Positions 1 through 8,700 of a stretch of DNA of 9,119 bases are shown piece after piece; positions within the stretch are counted from its first letter, which is position 1, and each line of letters starts with the position of its first letter. The stretch lies in assembly GCA_937886445.1 (NCBI GenBank), contig CALGBY010000012.1, positions 1 through 9,119 on the forward strand, in the 5' to 3' direction. The DNA is from an uncultured Clostridia bacterium (lineage in GTDB: Bacteria > Bacillota > Clostridia > Christensenellales > Aristaeellaceae). A program made the translations under genes and the position numbers. The notes below the pieces were generated by a model. That model was not told the origin of the DNA. It saw only the letters and a program-made list of their open reading frames with translations, and searched no databases.

Positions 1-613
1 GGTCTTCGTCGCGGAGCTTCCGGTCACGGTGATCTCGTACTCATCGGTGATCGGGTTGATCTTCAGTTCGCCCGGTACAACGGTGATCTTGATGTTCGTG
101 TAGTTGACGGACTCAGCCTTGAAGTCATCCGCTGTCATCGTCATCTTGTAGGTGTCGATGGAAGCGTTGGTGCCCTTCGCGGTCGCCTTCGCGTCATCCT
201 GTGCGATGCCGGTGAACTCAATCGTCGCGTCATATTCGCTCACGGTGTAGCCGTTCACGCTCTGCTCGGAGCCGTCGTAGGTCTTCGTCGCGGAGCTTCC
301 GGTCACGGTGATCTCATACTCGTCGGTGATCGGGTTGATCTTCAGTTCGCCCGGTACAACGGTGATCTTGATGTTCGTGTAGTTGACGGACTCAGCCTTG
401 AAGTCATCCGCTGTCATCGTCATCTTGTAGGTGTCGATGGAAGCGTTGGTGCCCTTCGCGGTCGCCTTCGCGTCATCCTGTGCGATGCCGGTGAACTCAA
501 TCGTCGCGTCATATTCGCTCACGGTGTAGCCGTTCACGCTCTGCTCGGAGCCGTCGTAGGTCTTCGTCGCGGAGCTTCCGGTCACGGTGATCTCGTACTC
601 ATCGGTGATCGGG
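1..613 (-). repeat. 279-bp tandem repeats encoding 93-residue MBG/YDG-type domains
   Basis: Bases 1-279 and 280-558 are tandem copies that differ at two positions by hand comparison: 37 against 316 (G/A) and 43 against 322 (A/G). Both changes are synonymous (Tyr and Asp codons). A third copy begins at 559 and matches bases 1-55 exactly up to 613, then diverges at 614. Each unit encodes 93 residues containing SSATKTYDGSEQSVNGY and VVPGELKINPITDEYEI. The array is still in full repeat at base 1 and presumably continues. A diverged relative (KATKTYNGSEQSVTGY) precedes it at residues 1593-1608. Such identity points to recent duplication or gene conversion. Confidence 0.95.
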
Positions 614-3600
614 GTAATAGTCAGACAACCGTCATCAACTTCGAAGGTTACGGTAATATTGTCATTGTCGTAGCTGAACTGGTTGATGTTCAGACTCATA
701 TAGTAGGTATCCACGTTGGTTCCGTTCGCCTCAGCTGTTCCGTTGAAGCCAACCTTGGCCTCATCAAGCAGAGAACTGTTAGAACTCAGCGTATAACCTG
801 TCACGCTCTGTTCGGAGCCGTTATAGGTCTTCGTCGCCTTGTTTCCGGTCACTCTCACCGTCATCTTAGCCTTGTCGATCGTGAAGGTCGCGGGAATAAC
901 CGTCACGGTATAGTTCTCGTTGGCGGTGTAGTTCGCTGTCAGCACATCGGTATAGGTGCCGGCATCCTGAACCGTGGGATTCGTTCTGCTGTAGGAAACG
1001 GTTCCAAGGTCACCCTCCGCGACCAGAGCGGACACGGAGCCGGTGAAGGCCGGATCGGGATCGCCGTAGGACTTGCCGGCGGCGTCGACCGTGATGGTGA
1101 CCGGCTTCGGATCGATTGTCAGGTCGCCCAGCACGTAGGTCACATCATAGGTGATGCCGTTAATGGTGATCACGGAAGGGCCTGAGACGAGACCGGTGAC
1201 AGAGCCGCGTTCCGTGCGGGTTTTGGTGCTGTCGACCGTCAGACCGGTGATCTGACCGGCCGTCAGGGTGACCGCGTTGCCTTCGCCGTCGACCGCCGCC
1301 ACCGTGACATCATCCACCGTGTGCACATGCGCGATTCCGTCATAGGTGTAGGTGACGGGCTGCAGAGTGACGGTGATGGAGCCGTTCTTGATCCAGCTGC
1401 CGGTGACGGAGATATCCTTTTGGGGCATGATCAGCTTGCCGGCCGTGATTGCCGCGTCGGCGCAGGACCAGCCGGAGAAGGTGTAGCCGGCCTCGGTCGG
1501 CTTATCCTTCAGGGTGACCTCGGAAGCGTAATCATGCTCCTCCTGATCGCCGTACTGCTTACCGTCTATATAATAGGTAAGCTTAAAGCTGTTCAAGGTG
1601 AAATACGCGGTATAGGTGGCAGCGACATAGGCCCCTTTCGTGGATTTGGAGGGCTTGAAGGCGGGATCGGTCCCGACGATATTTCCCTCCGCGTCCTTCC
1701 AGTACAGGAAGCGGTAGCCTTCCGCCGCGGTAGCGGTGCTGCCCTGCGGATCCCCGAACACGGGACGCACATTCTCATTCGGGCGGTCCACGCTGCCGTG
1801 GCTGTCCGCACGATACTGGATCAGCACATTATCGGCTTCCATGAAGCTGATCGTGATCGTATGATTGCTCTCATCAATCTGGAAATTCTCGGGAGAGACA
1901 CTGTTCAGCTTAAAGCCGGTCTTGGGAACGGTGTAATCCACGCCGTCATAGGTGGTGTTCGCGCGGGTGATCTGCTTATGATAGGGATAAGTGCCCGCGG
2001 TCACCGTCTGATCCACATACATCTGGCCTTTGGCGTCCGGATACATGATCTTCAGCGTGAGCTCGTAGGGAATGAAGTTATAGTAGATATTGACCACGGT
2101 CTCGCCGCTCGCAAGGATCGTCTGCTGATCAAAGGACTGGACTGTGAAGCCGGTGTAGGACTTTGCAGCCGCTTTGGTCAGCTCGTTCGTGGTGCCGGTC
2201 AGGTTTTCCTGCTCGGTCGGAACGGCGGGATAGGTACCGTCATCATTCTGCTTGAAATGATTGACCTTGTAGGGAGTATCGGTCGCGGGAGACCAGGAAC
2301 CGGTCAGGACGACCTTGTTCGCGGGCATCGGGAAGGAATTCTTCGACTTGTCAATGGTCGCGTCCGCGGTGGTCCATCCGCTGAAGACATATCCCTTCAA
2401 AGTGGGATCCGCCTCCAGATTGACATTGCTCTTATACTCATGTGCCGTGGTGGCGGGAGCGTCGGGAGCGCCGTCCGGAACCGGTTCTGCATACTGATAC
2501 TGGACCATGTACTTCTGAGGAGTATAGAATAGCTTCATGGTCAGCGCGGTATCGCCGGTCTTCGGGGTCAGGACATCCTCGGAGGCATAGTTATACTCGT
2601 AGCCCGTGAAGGAGACCGTCGGATGGTAGGTATCCGCCGTAACGGATTCACCGACGCGGATATCATTGAGGGTGACCGTCTTATCGCTCTGCAGCGTCTG
2701 GGTGTCATCGGGATCAACGGTATAGAACTCGACCGTCACCTGAGTGTGGCTGTAGGGATAGTAACGGAAGATAAACACGTTGTTCGCCGCGACGGAGGAA
2801 AGCTCTTCAACCTTATAAGCGGCATCTGCGTAAAGCGGGATCCCGTTCTTGGAGATATTTCCCTTCGCCAGAACGACCAAACGGGTAGCGAAGGAGGAGC
2901 CGGTCTCATCATCGGCAACCTTCGTATTGGTATCCATATACAGATGGCGTACCGTATAGCCCACCTTTTCGTACTTATCATACCAGAAGGTGATGACATT
3001 CTCGGCGGTAGAGGTGCTGGTAAGGGTGATGGTTTCCGTCATCTTCTGAGGACGGTAGCCGGAAATGCCGATCGCGGTTTCGGAAACCTGTTCACCGATA
3101 TAGAACCGCACATCGGAAACAGCCTTTTCCTCGGCCAGGACCTTGTTGTTTTCACCGGCAACGGCAGAGAGGTATCTGACCGTGTAGCCGGAGCCGACCA
3201 GACGCCAGCCGGCGTACAGCTTTTTAACAGCACTCGATGTGATCGGCTGATTGACATCGAAAAGCGTTTCGCAGGCTTCATCCGTATACCAGCCGGTAAA
3301 CACATAACCGTCCTTTGTAGGCGTCGGGATCCCGGTCAGCTTCCCGTTATAGGTCACAGTCTGTGAAGGGATATCCAGATCCGTATTCGTTTCAAAACCG
3401 ATCTCGAATTCCGGCAGCCGCCAATCCGCATAAAGCGCAAGTCCCATGGGCATCAAATAGTCGCCGTTATAAAGCTGCGTATGTTCGGGATCAATAAACC
3501 AGCCTTTGAACACCGCACCCGGTACGGATATCGAAGGCACATTGTTATTCAATATGGATTCAAAATTACTGTTGTAAGCAACCTGTTTGCTTACTTTTGA

Positions 3601-5616
3601 CGTATTCTGATATCCATACAGATCCAGCGTGTAATTTTTGGATTTATAGTAGAATTCGATCTTATCTCCGGAGGAAATATATATTTTCCCGTTTGTCCAA
3701 TAAGTTTGTTTCCCGTTCTTTAATACTTTTTCCTTTGTATAGCCGGGAATATCCATACAATCATCGCCGTTAACTACAAAATTAAAGGATACACCAATTC
3801 GCTTGTACAATCTGTAGTTGCCCTTTGTTTCGATGCCGTTATAGTTCTCAACCCAGTATTCAAGAGTTTCGCTGCTTGTACCGGCATTGCTTCTTACCAA
3901 AGGTACATTTTCCGTATCCGGCATAATATCGATAGACCGGACGATCGTGCCGGCAACTCCCTCCAGAGTAAAGTAGTAATTGCCGTTCGGATCAAACGTC
4001 TCCAGAAATTTATCGACGATTGTCGCACCATATTTCGCGGTCAAAGACTGACTGTATGAGTAGCATTCCGGAGTATGAGTATGTGCTTCTCTAGTACAGG
4101 TTAATTTTCCATAATTCGGATTGAGCGTGCATCCGGATTCTACATGCGAATGCTTTGTACATGAAAGATTCCATGTATATGATGATCCTACTTTTTTTGC
4201 TGTCCAGCATCCGTTCGGACTTGATTTTGCATTCCGATATGCATTATATGACGGCTTGTCATCATGCGTATGCCCACTAAGCCCGCAAGAGTACTGATTC
4301 TGATCGTAACATGCGCTTCCGTGAGTATGCTCAGATTTACCGCATGTTAATGTTCTGCTGCCATAATAAAGGGTATAACGGTTTCTTGAGTATTTGACCT
4401 GGATCACAGTGCTTCCATCCGGCGCAATATCCGCTGTCTCGGAGCTGAGGAAGGTAAAGTGCTTCGGCGAGATCTCTCCGGTCGGTCCATCCGGCCATTT
4501 CGGATTCGCGGTAGCGGCAGTGATCGTGACATTCTTTGTATCCGAATACTCCTGACGCGTTTCGGAACACATATAAGTGAAGTTATCGTCATTCGCGTTT
4601 TCGATCAGATAAACGACCGTATAATTCACCTTAACCGGCGCCCACTTCGCATAGACGACCTTGGCGCCGCTGGGGATGGTTACGGAGGTGACAGCGGAGC
4701 CGGAGCAATCCGCCTTTTCATACCAGCCCCGGAATAAATAACCGGTACGGACAGGCACCGTGGTTGAAAGAGCCGCGGTGGAACCGAATTTTTCGAGAGA
4801 ACCCGGTATATAAGAACCGCCCATGGAATCGTAGCTGAGAAGGTATTCATTGCGGTCATAGTACACATCCACGACCGTGTCATCCGAAACGATGATGGTC
4901 TGGGATTGAATGACACCGTCGGCAAAGCCGTCGATTGCCTTCAAGGGAACATCATCCACCTCAATGACCGCGCCGATCGTGGAGGCGACGGTTTTCGTGC
5001 TGTGCAGGGTGGAGTAATCATCCGGATCAGTCACGGACTGAATATAATAATTGACCGTGTATTCCGCCTCAGCCCTCGCGTACTCAACGGTGATGACATC
5101 GCCGTCCGTCAGCGCGGAAGGATCGACGGTGACATACTCCGAGCCGGATTTCGGGTACAAATAACCGCCCTCCGACACGACCGGGTTGGCCACGGGTGAG
5201 GGGGATTCGATCTGCTCAGAATCATCGGTCGGCCTGTAGGTGCGGACGTTATCATTGGCGACCTTGTTGCTGCCGTACACATACTTGATCGTGACGGTAA
5301 CAAACTCCGGATCGACAAAGTGCGCCGTAGCCACCGTATCCTCCGTGATGGAGGAGGACGCGGTGATCTTCGTGCCGTCCGAGGCATACCAGCCGTCAAA
5401 GGTCATTCCCTCCTTGGAGGGGTCCTCCGGAAGAACGAGAGACGAGCCGGCGGTGACATACTGCACCACCTCGTCATCCCCATTCTTGAAGGTGACCTTG
5501 TTGAACTCAATGTTGATCGGATTCGAAAATCTGGCGGTAGCAAAAGCGCTCATCGGCAGCTCCAGGACCATGATCACGGCCAGCAGCCACGCCACCATTC
5601 TTCTCTTCGATGCCAT
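1..5616 (-). CDS. Giant secreted modular adhesin-like surface protein, 3' end outside window
   Basis: The frame is open for 1872 codons from the ATG at 5616-5614 to base 1, with no stop, so the C-terminus and any cell-wall anchor lie outside. The start is chosen because AGGAGG lies 9 nt upstream and a signal peptide follows at residues 1-26. Visible modules, boundaries approximate: InlB/Listeria-Bacteroides-type repeats with a GW or GWY core at 33-100, 257-325, 661-732, 735-805, 1033-1110 and 1341-1411, plus a variant at 1265-1340 (core YRFLYWKD); MucBP-like beta modules at about 105-255, 806-1030 and 1113-1265; a Cys/His-rich segment at 425-518; YDG/MBG-type Ig-like domains at 1412-1505, 1506-1580 (KSYGDPDPAF, as in MBG_2) and 1581-1672; then near-identical 93-residue repeats to the edge. 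Such proteins act outside the cell in adhesion or matrix binding; ligand unknown. The role is inferred from architecture, while the reading frame and secretion signal are seen directly. Confidence 0.93.
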   Translation of the reverse strand, partial: MASKRRMVAWLLAVIMVLELPMSAFATARFSNPINIEFNKVTFKNGDDEVVQYVTAGSSLVLPEDPSKEGMTFDGWYASDGTKITASSSITEDTVATAHFVDPEFVTVTIKYVYGSNKVANDNVRTYRPTDDSEQIESPSPVANPVVSEGGYLYPKSGSEYVTVDPSALTDGDVITVEYARAEAEYTVNYYIQSVTDPDDYSTLHSTKTVASTIGAVIEVDDVPLKAIDGFADGVIQSQTIIVSDDTVVDVYYDRNEYLLSYDSMGGSYIPGSLEKFGSTAALSTTVPVRTGYLFRGWYEKADCSGSAVTSVTIPSGAKVVYAKWAPVKVNYTVVYLIENANDDNFTYMCSETRQEYSDTKNVTITAATANPKWPDGPTGEISPKHFTFLSSETADIAPDGSTVIQVKYSRNRYTLYYGSRTLTCGKSEHTHGSACYDQNQYSCGLSGHTHDDKPSYNAYRNAKSSPNGCWTAKKVGSSYTWNLSCTKHSHVESGCTLNPNYGKLTCTREAHTHTPECYSYSQSLTAKYGATIVDKFLETFDPNGNYYFTLEGVAGTIVRSIDIMPDTENVPLVRSNAGTSSETLEYWVENYNGIETKGNYRLYKRIGVSFNFVVNGDDCMDIPGYTKEKVLKNGKQTYWTNGKIYISSGDKIEFYYKSKNYTLDLYGYQNTSKVSKQVAYNSNFESILNNNVPSISVPGAVFKGWFIDPEHTQLYNGDYLMPMGLALYADWRLPEFEIGFETNTDLDIPSQTVTYNGKLTGIPTPTKDGYVFTGWYTDEACETLFDVNQPITSSAVKKLYAGWRLVGSGYTVRYLSAVAGENNKVLAEEKAVSDVRFYIGEQVSETAIGISGYRPQKMTETITLTSTSTAENVITFWYDKYEKVGYTVRHLYMDTNTKVADDETGSSFATRLVVLAKGNISKNGIPLYADAAYKVEELSSVAANNVFIFRYYPYSHTQVTVEFYTVDPDDTQTLQSDKTVTLNDIRVGESVTADTYHPTVSFTGYEYNYASEDVLTPKTGDTALTMKLFYTPQKYMVQYQYAEPVPDGAPDAPATTAHEYKSNVNLEADPTLKGYVFSGWTTADATIDKSKNSFPMPANKVVLTGSWSPATDTPYKVNHFKQNDDGTYPAVPTEQENLTGTTNELTKAAAKSYTGFTVQSFDQQTILASGETVVNIYYNFIPYELTLKIMYPDAKGQMYVDQTVTAGTYPYHKQITRANTTYDGVDYTVPKTGFKLNSVSPENFQIDESNHTITISFMEADNVLIQYRADSHGSVDRPNENVRPVFGDPQGSTATAAEGYRFLYWKDAEGNIVGTDPAFKPSKSTKGAYVAATYTAYFTLNSFKLTYYIDGKQYGDQEEHDYASEVTLKDKPTEAGYTFSGWSCADAAITAGKLIMPQKDISVTGSWIKNGSITVTLQPVTYTYDGIAHVHTVDDVTVAAVDGEGNAVTLTAGQITGLTVDSTKTRTERGSVTGLVSGPSVITINGITYDVTYVLGDLTIDPKPVTITVDAAGKSYGDPDPAFTGSVSALVAEGDLGTVSYSRTNPTVQDAGTYTDVLTANYTANENYTVTVIPATFTIDKAKMTVRVTGNKATKTYNGSEQSVTGYTLSSNSSLLDEAKVGFNGTAEANGTNVDTYYMSLNINQFSYDNDNITVTFEVDDGCLTITPITDEYEITVTGSSATKTYDGSEQSVNGYTVSEYDATIEFTGIAQDDAKATAKGTNASIDTYKMTMTADDFKAESVNYTNIKITVVPGELKINPITDEYEITVTGSSATKTYDGSEQSVNGYTVSEYDATIEFTGIAQDDAKATAKGTNASIDTYKMTMTADDFKAESVNYTNIKITVVPGELKINPITDEYEITVTGSSATKT
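3541..4380. other. A+T-rich island inside the adhesin gene
   Basis: Hand counts give 80 G+C of 240 bases (33 percent) at 3541-3780, against 79 of 120 (66 percent) at 1681-1800 in the same gene. The low-G+C stretch covers roughly residues 413-692, which include the Cys/His module and a Tyr/Asn/Lys-rich segment. The reading frame stays open through it. A block swapped in from another genome is a plausible reading. Biased amino-acid composition alone could explain part of the shift. Confidence 0.6.
4063..4344 (-). other. Cys/His-rich module with four CxxxxHxHxxxC-type motifs
   Basis: Residues 425-518 of the adhesin contain four related motifs: C425-H430-H432-C436; C444-H449-H451 followed by an insertion and C470; C486-H489-H491-C496; and C507-H512-H514-C518. 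Typical wording is CGKSEHTHGSACY and CTREAHTHTPECY. The rest of the visible 1872 residues has few cysteines, so the clustering is strong. Paired Cys and His-x-His suggest metal ligands or, outside the cell, disulfide-stapled small loops. I recall similar EHTHT...CY motifs in other clostridial surface proteins but know of no assigned function. Metal binding is inference. Confidence 0.7.
5539..5616 (-). other. Sec signal peptide of the adhesin
   Basis: Residues 1-26 read as a classical Sec signal. There is a basic start (MASKRRM), a hydrophobic core (VAWLLAVIMVLELPM), and an AFA motif at residues 24-26, followed by TARF. Cleavage is predicted after Ala26. This supports export and also confirms the choice of start codon. 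Confidence 0.85.
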
Positions 5617-5625
5617 ATCCTTTAT

Positions 5626-5631
5626 CCTCCT
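5626..5631 (-). promoter_or_regulatory. Shine-Dalgarno of the adhesin gene
   Basis: AGGAGG on the minus strand, nine bases before the ATG at 5616. This is a near-consensus ribosome binding site. It decides the start in favour of Met1 over the in-frame Met7. Confidence 0.85.
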
Positions 5632-5685
5632 CACGCGTTCGTGATGCCTTCTGAAAAACCGGAACAAGAGATCATTCTTTCTATT

Positions 5686-5709
5686 ATTATATATCCGCTA
5701 TATATCCGC
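5686..5709 (-). promoter_or_regulatory. Candidate -10 box overlapping an 11-bp tandem repeat
   Basis: On the minus strand TATAAT occupies 5691-5686, which would place a transcript start about 60 bases before the adhesin ATG. At a 17-base spacing the -35 position reads GGACGG, a poor match to TTGACA, so the promoter is tentative. A perfect tandem of GCGGATATATA, twice, spans 5709-5688 and overlaps the -10 box, which could be a regulator site or chance. The rest of the 104-base spacer has no convincing terminator; transcription may also enter from the upstream gene. Confidence 0.35.
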
Positions 5710-5720
5710 CGTCCGCCGGA

Positions 5721-8700
5721 TCAATCGTCGGAGATGACGCGCAGACGCCAGGATGTGTGATTGGTGGTTTCGTCAAATGTGAAGGAGAAGGAATCCCCGG
5801 TCGCGCCCTCCACATCTTCCCAGCGGCCGCCGTTGGTTCTGCACTGCCACTGGTAGAGCACCTCCTCATCCTCCGCGTAGCCCTCCAGCTTGCTGGTGAG
5901 CAGCACCGTATCGCCGTAGGCAATGCTGATGGTCTTGGAGCAGAAGATGGTCACCTTCTTGTCATCGATGACTCCTTCCTCATCGACGGGAGCTTCGGGC
6001 TGATAATCACCCAGATCGATATCATCCTTATAGATATATCCGATTTCTCCGTCGATCTCTACCTTGACCCAGTCGCCCTCGACCGCCAGCACCTTTACCT
6101 CGGCACCGGCTGAGAGATTCGCGAAGATATCGCTCATACCGTCGCCCCTAACACGGACAGCCGCGTTCCCGGTGACGACGGCGTTGATCTCCCCTTCCGC
6201 CTCAGCGGTCTTTTCGGCCTCGGTCACTTCAACGGCCTCGGCGGTCTTTTCCGGCTCGGTCACTTCGATGACCTCGGCGGTCTTTTCCGGCTCGGTCACT
6301 TCGATGACCTCGGCGGTCTTTTCGGGCTCGGCCGCCTCGACGGCCTCGGCGGTCTTTTCCGGATCGGTCACTTCGATGACCTCGGCGGTCTTTTCCGGAC
6401 GGTTCAGATAGCCTCTGCATACCTGCGGTCCCGAGATGCACAGTTCACCGGGGATCCCGGCGGGAAGCCGGTGCATCTGCTGATCCACGACATAGAGCTT
6501 CACGTTGTTCAGCGGTTTGCCGATGGGTACGCGTTTATACATTTCCTTTATCTGTTGCCGGGTAACGAGAACAGTGCATTCCGTGGGACCGTATACATTA
6601 CTGAGCAGGAAGCCCTTCGGTGGTGCGACCGGCACCAGTGCCTCACCGCCAACAGACAGATACCGGAGATACGGGCTGTCACAAACCTGTGCGAACTGCC
6701 TGCCCACCTGGGTCGTCATGAACGAATGTGTGACCTTCTGTTCAGTAAAGACGGTATTCAGCCGGTTCAGATCCAGGCGGATGTTTTCGGGGATGATCAG
6801 CAGTCTGCCCCCGGCGGTCAGGACAGGATACATGTCCATCATGTTCGCGTCAAAGCCATAGCTCGCGTATGCCGCAGTGCAGGCATTTTCATCCATTTCA
6901 TAGGCATCATTGAACCAATGGCAGAAAGCTGCAATGTTCCTGTGTTCCAGTACGGCTCCCTTGGGGGTTCCTGTTGAACCGGAAGTGTAAAGAAGAATAA
7001 ACAGATCTTCCGGCTTCGGCGCGGCGGCAAGCAGCCGTTCTTTTTCCTCCGCCGTTACTTCCGGCAGTGTGGGGATCTCATCGGTCAGCAGCAGATCTCC
7101 GTTCCAGCCGGACAGTCTGCCGGTCAGGTCACGGTCAGCGATCAGCAGCTTCGCGGCGGCATCCTGCACCATGAATCCAAGTCTTTCTTCCGGATAGGAC
7201 GGATCGAGAGGCTGATAGCCCGCTCCGGACTTCAGCACACCGATGGACACAATGGGCATGTATTCGCTTCGGCCGATGAGAACGGATACCACGTCTTCAC
7301 GCCCGATACCTTTTCTGATGAGCGCGGCTGCGATCCGGTCGGTGAGGTTGTCCACCTCCCGGTATGTATAGGTCCGTTCCCCGTAAATGACCGCGGTAAG
7401 TCCGGCGTGTTCAGATGCTTTTTCGCGGAAGATGTCAATGAGCGTCTGATCAGTCCCGTAATCCTTTTCAGTACGGTTGAAGCCGTCCAGCCGTTCCTGA
7501 TGCTGATGGGAGAGCAGGCAGATCTCCGCGGGGTCTTCCTTCCGTGCGAATTCGGACAGGATATGCGCGTACACTTCCAGGAAGTTCCGGATAAAAGCTT
7601 CCGTATACAGTGCCTTGCGGTAGGAACAATGGCAGGTCACTGTTCTGCCGTCATTCCGCGGATGCACCTGAAGTTCAATTCCGGATTTGGCTTCATTCAG
7701 TTCCAGAGGAATCCGTTCGCAGGGGAAACCGCAGAACAGACCGTCATCCCCGCCGGCCTGTCCCTGATACACGAAAAGGACATCCGGAGAGATTTTCAGT
7801 TCTCTGCTGATTTCTTCAAAGGAGTATACATCGTAGGTCAGACTGTCCACCAGCTGACGGCTGACCTCCCGGATATAGTCCGGAATCGTCAGCGCGGATA
7901 TTTTACACAGTACGGGATAGGTCCGGACAAACATCGAAATGCTGTTCAGGAATCTGGGGTCATTCCGGCCGTTGTTCACCGTTGTGAATACCGCGTCCTC
8001 CCGGGCGCAGGTCCTGGCGAGAAGATAGCCGAACGCGGCGGTATAGAAGGCATTGGCGCTGATCCCGTTCCGGGAGCAGAAATCCGCTGCCGCGGCAGTA
8101 TCGATATCTTCCAGGATGACCGTATTCGAGCCGGACACGTTGCTGTCCTGCGTATCCGGAATGGGCATACAGTCGGGTTCACAGCCGGAGAGCAGTTCGG
8201 TATAGTAGTTCCTGGCTCTGTCGTAATGCACGCCGGCCCGGAGACGTTCCTCCAGCAGAGCGGCCTCATATCCGCTGTATTTTTCAGGGGTCAGTTCTTC
8301 TCCGGCATAGGCGCGCGAAATATCCTGCATCAGGATGCCGCGTGCCTTACCGTCAAAGACGATATGGTGCGTATCGAGGAACAGATAGTCCTTTTCACCG
8401 GTCCGTATAATGCTGACACGGAACAGTCTGTCGCTGAGCAGGTCAAACGGACTCGTAAGGGTATCCTTTACCGCGTCGATACTGTCACAGCGGATTTCCT
8501 GAATATCCGCTTCTGTGAACGGCTCGCTGTCCATGCGTTTTTGTCGGATCCTGCCCTGTTCGTCGAGGAAGAACCTTGTTTTCAGATAGGGATGCGCCGC
8601 GACTGCAGCGACAACGGCTCCTTTCAGCCGTTCGGGGTCGATTGCTTCATTCAGCGCGGTCAGATGAGGCATATTATAGATCGTTGTACCGGGATGAGTC

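Noticed and set aside
1..613. CRISPR-like array
   Set aside because: The 279-bp repeats are contiguous, in frame and without spacers, and encode Ig-like domains.
1321..2532. Open frame of about 400 codons on the plus strand
   Set aside because: It lies antisense to the adhesin gene, which has a signal peptide, recognisable domains and a ribosome binding site. The plus-strand product shows no family motif, and high G+C opens such frames by chance.
2623..3366. Plus-strand open frame of about 247 codons
   Set aside because: Antisense shadow of the InlB/MucBP-like part of the adhesin; no motif and no clear ribosome binding site.
5632..5720. Rho-independent terminator after the TGA at 5721
   Set aside because: No G+C-rich stem followed by a T run is present on the minus strand; only the short stem next to the Shine-Dalgarno is found.
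6064..6411. Plus-strand frame with Ser/Thr-rich repeats (SAVFSGSVTSMT)
   Set aside because: Its repeats are just the complement of the 36-bp minisatellite read in another frame. The minus-strand reading joins known domains on both sides.
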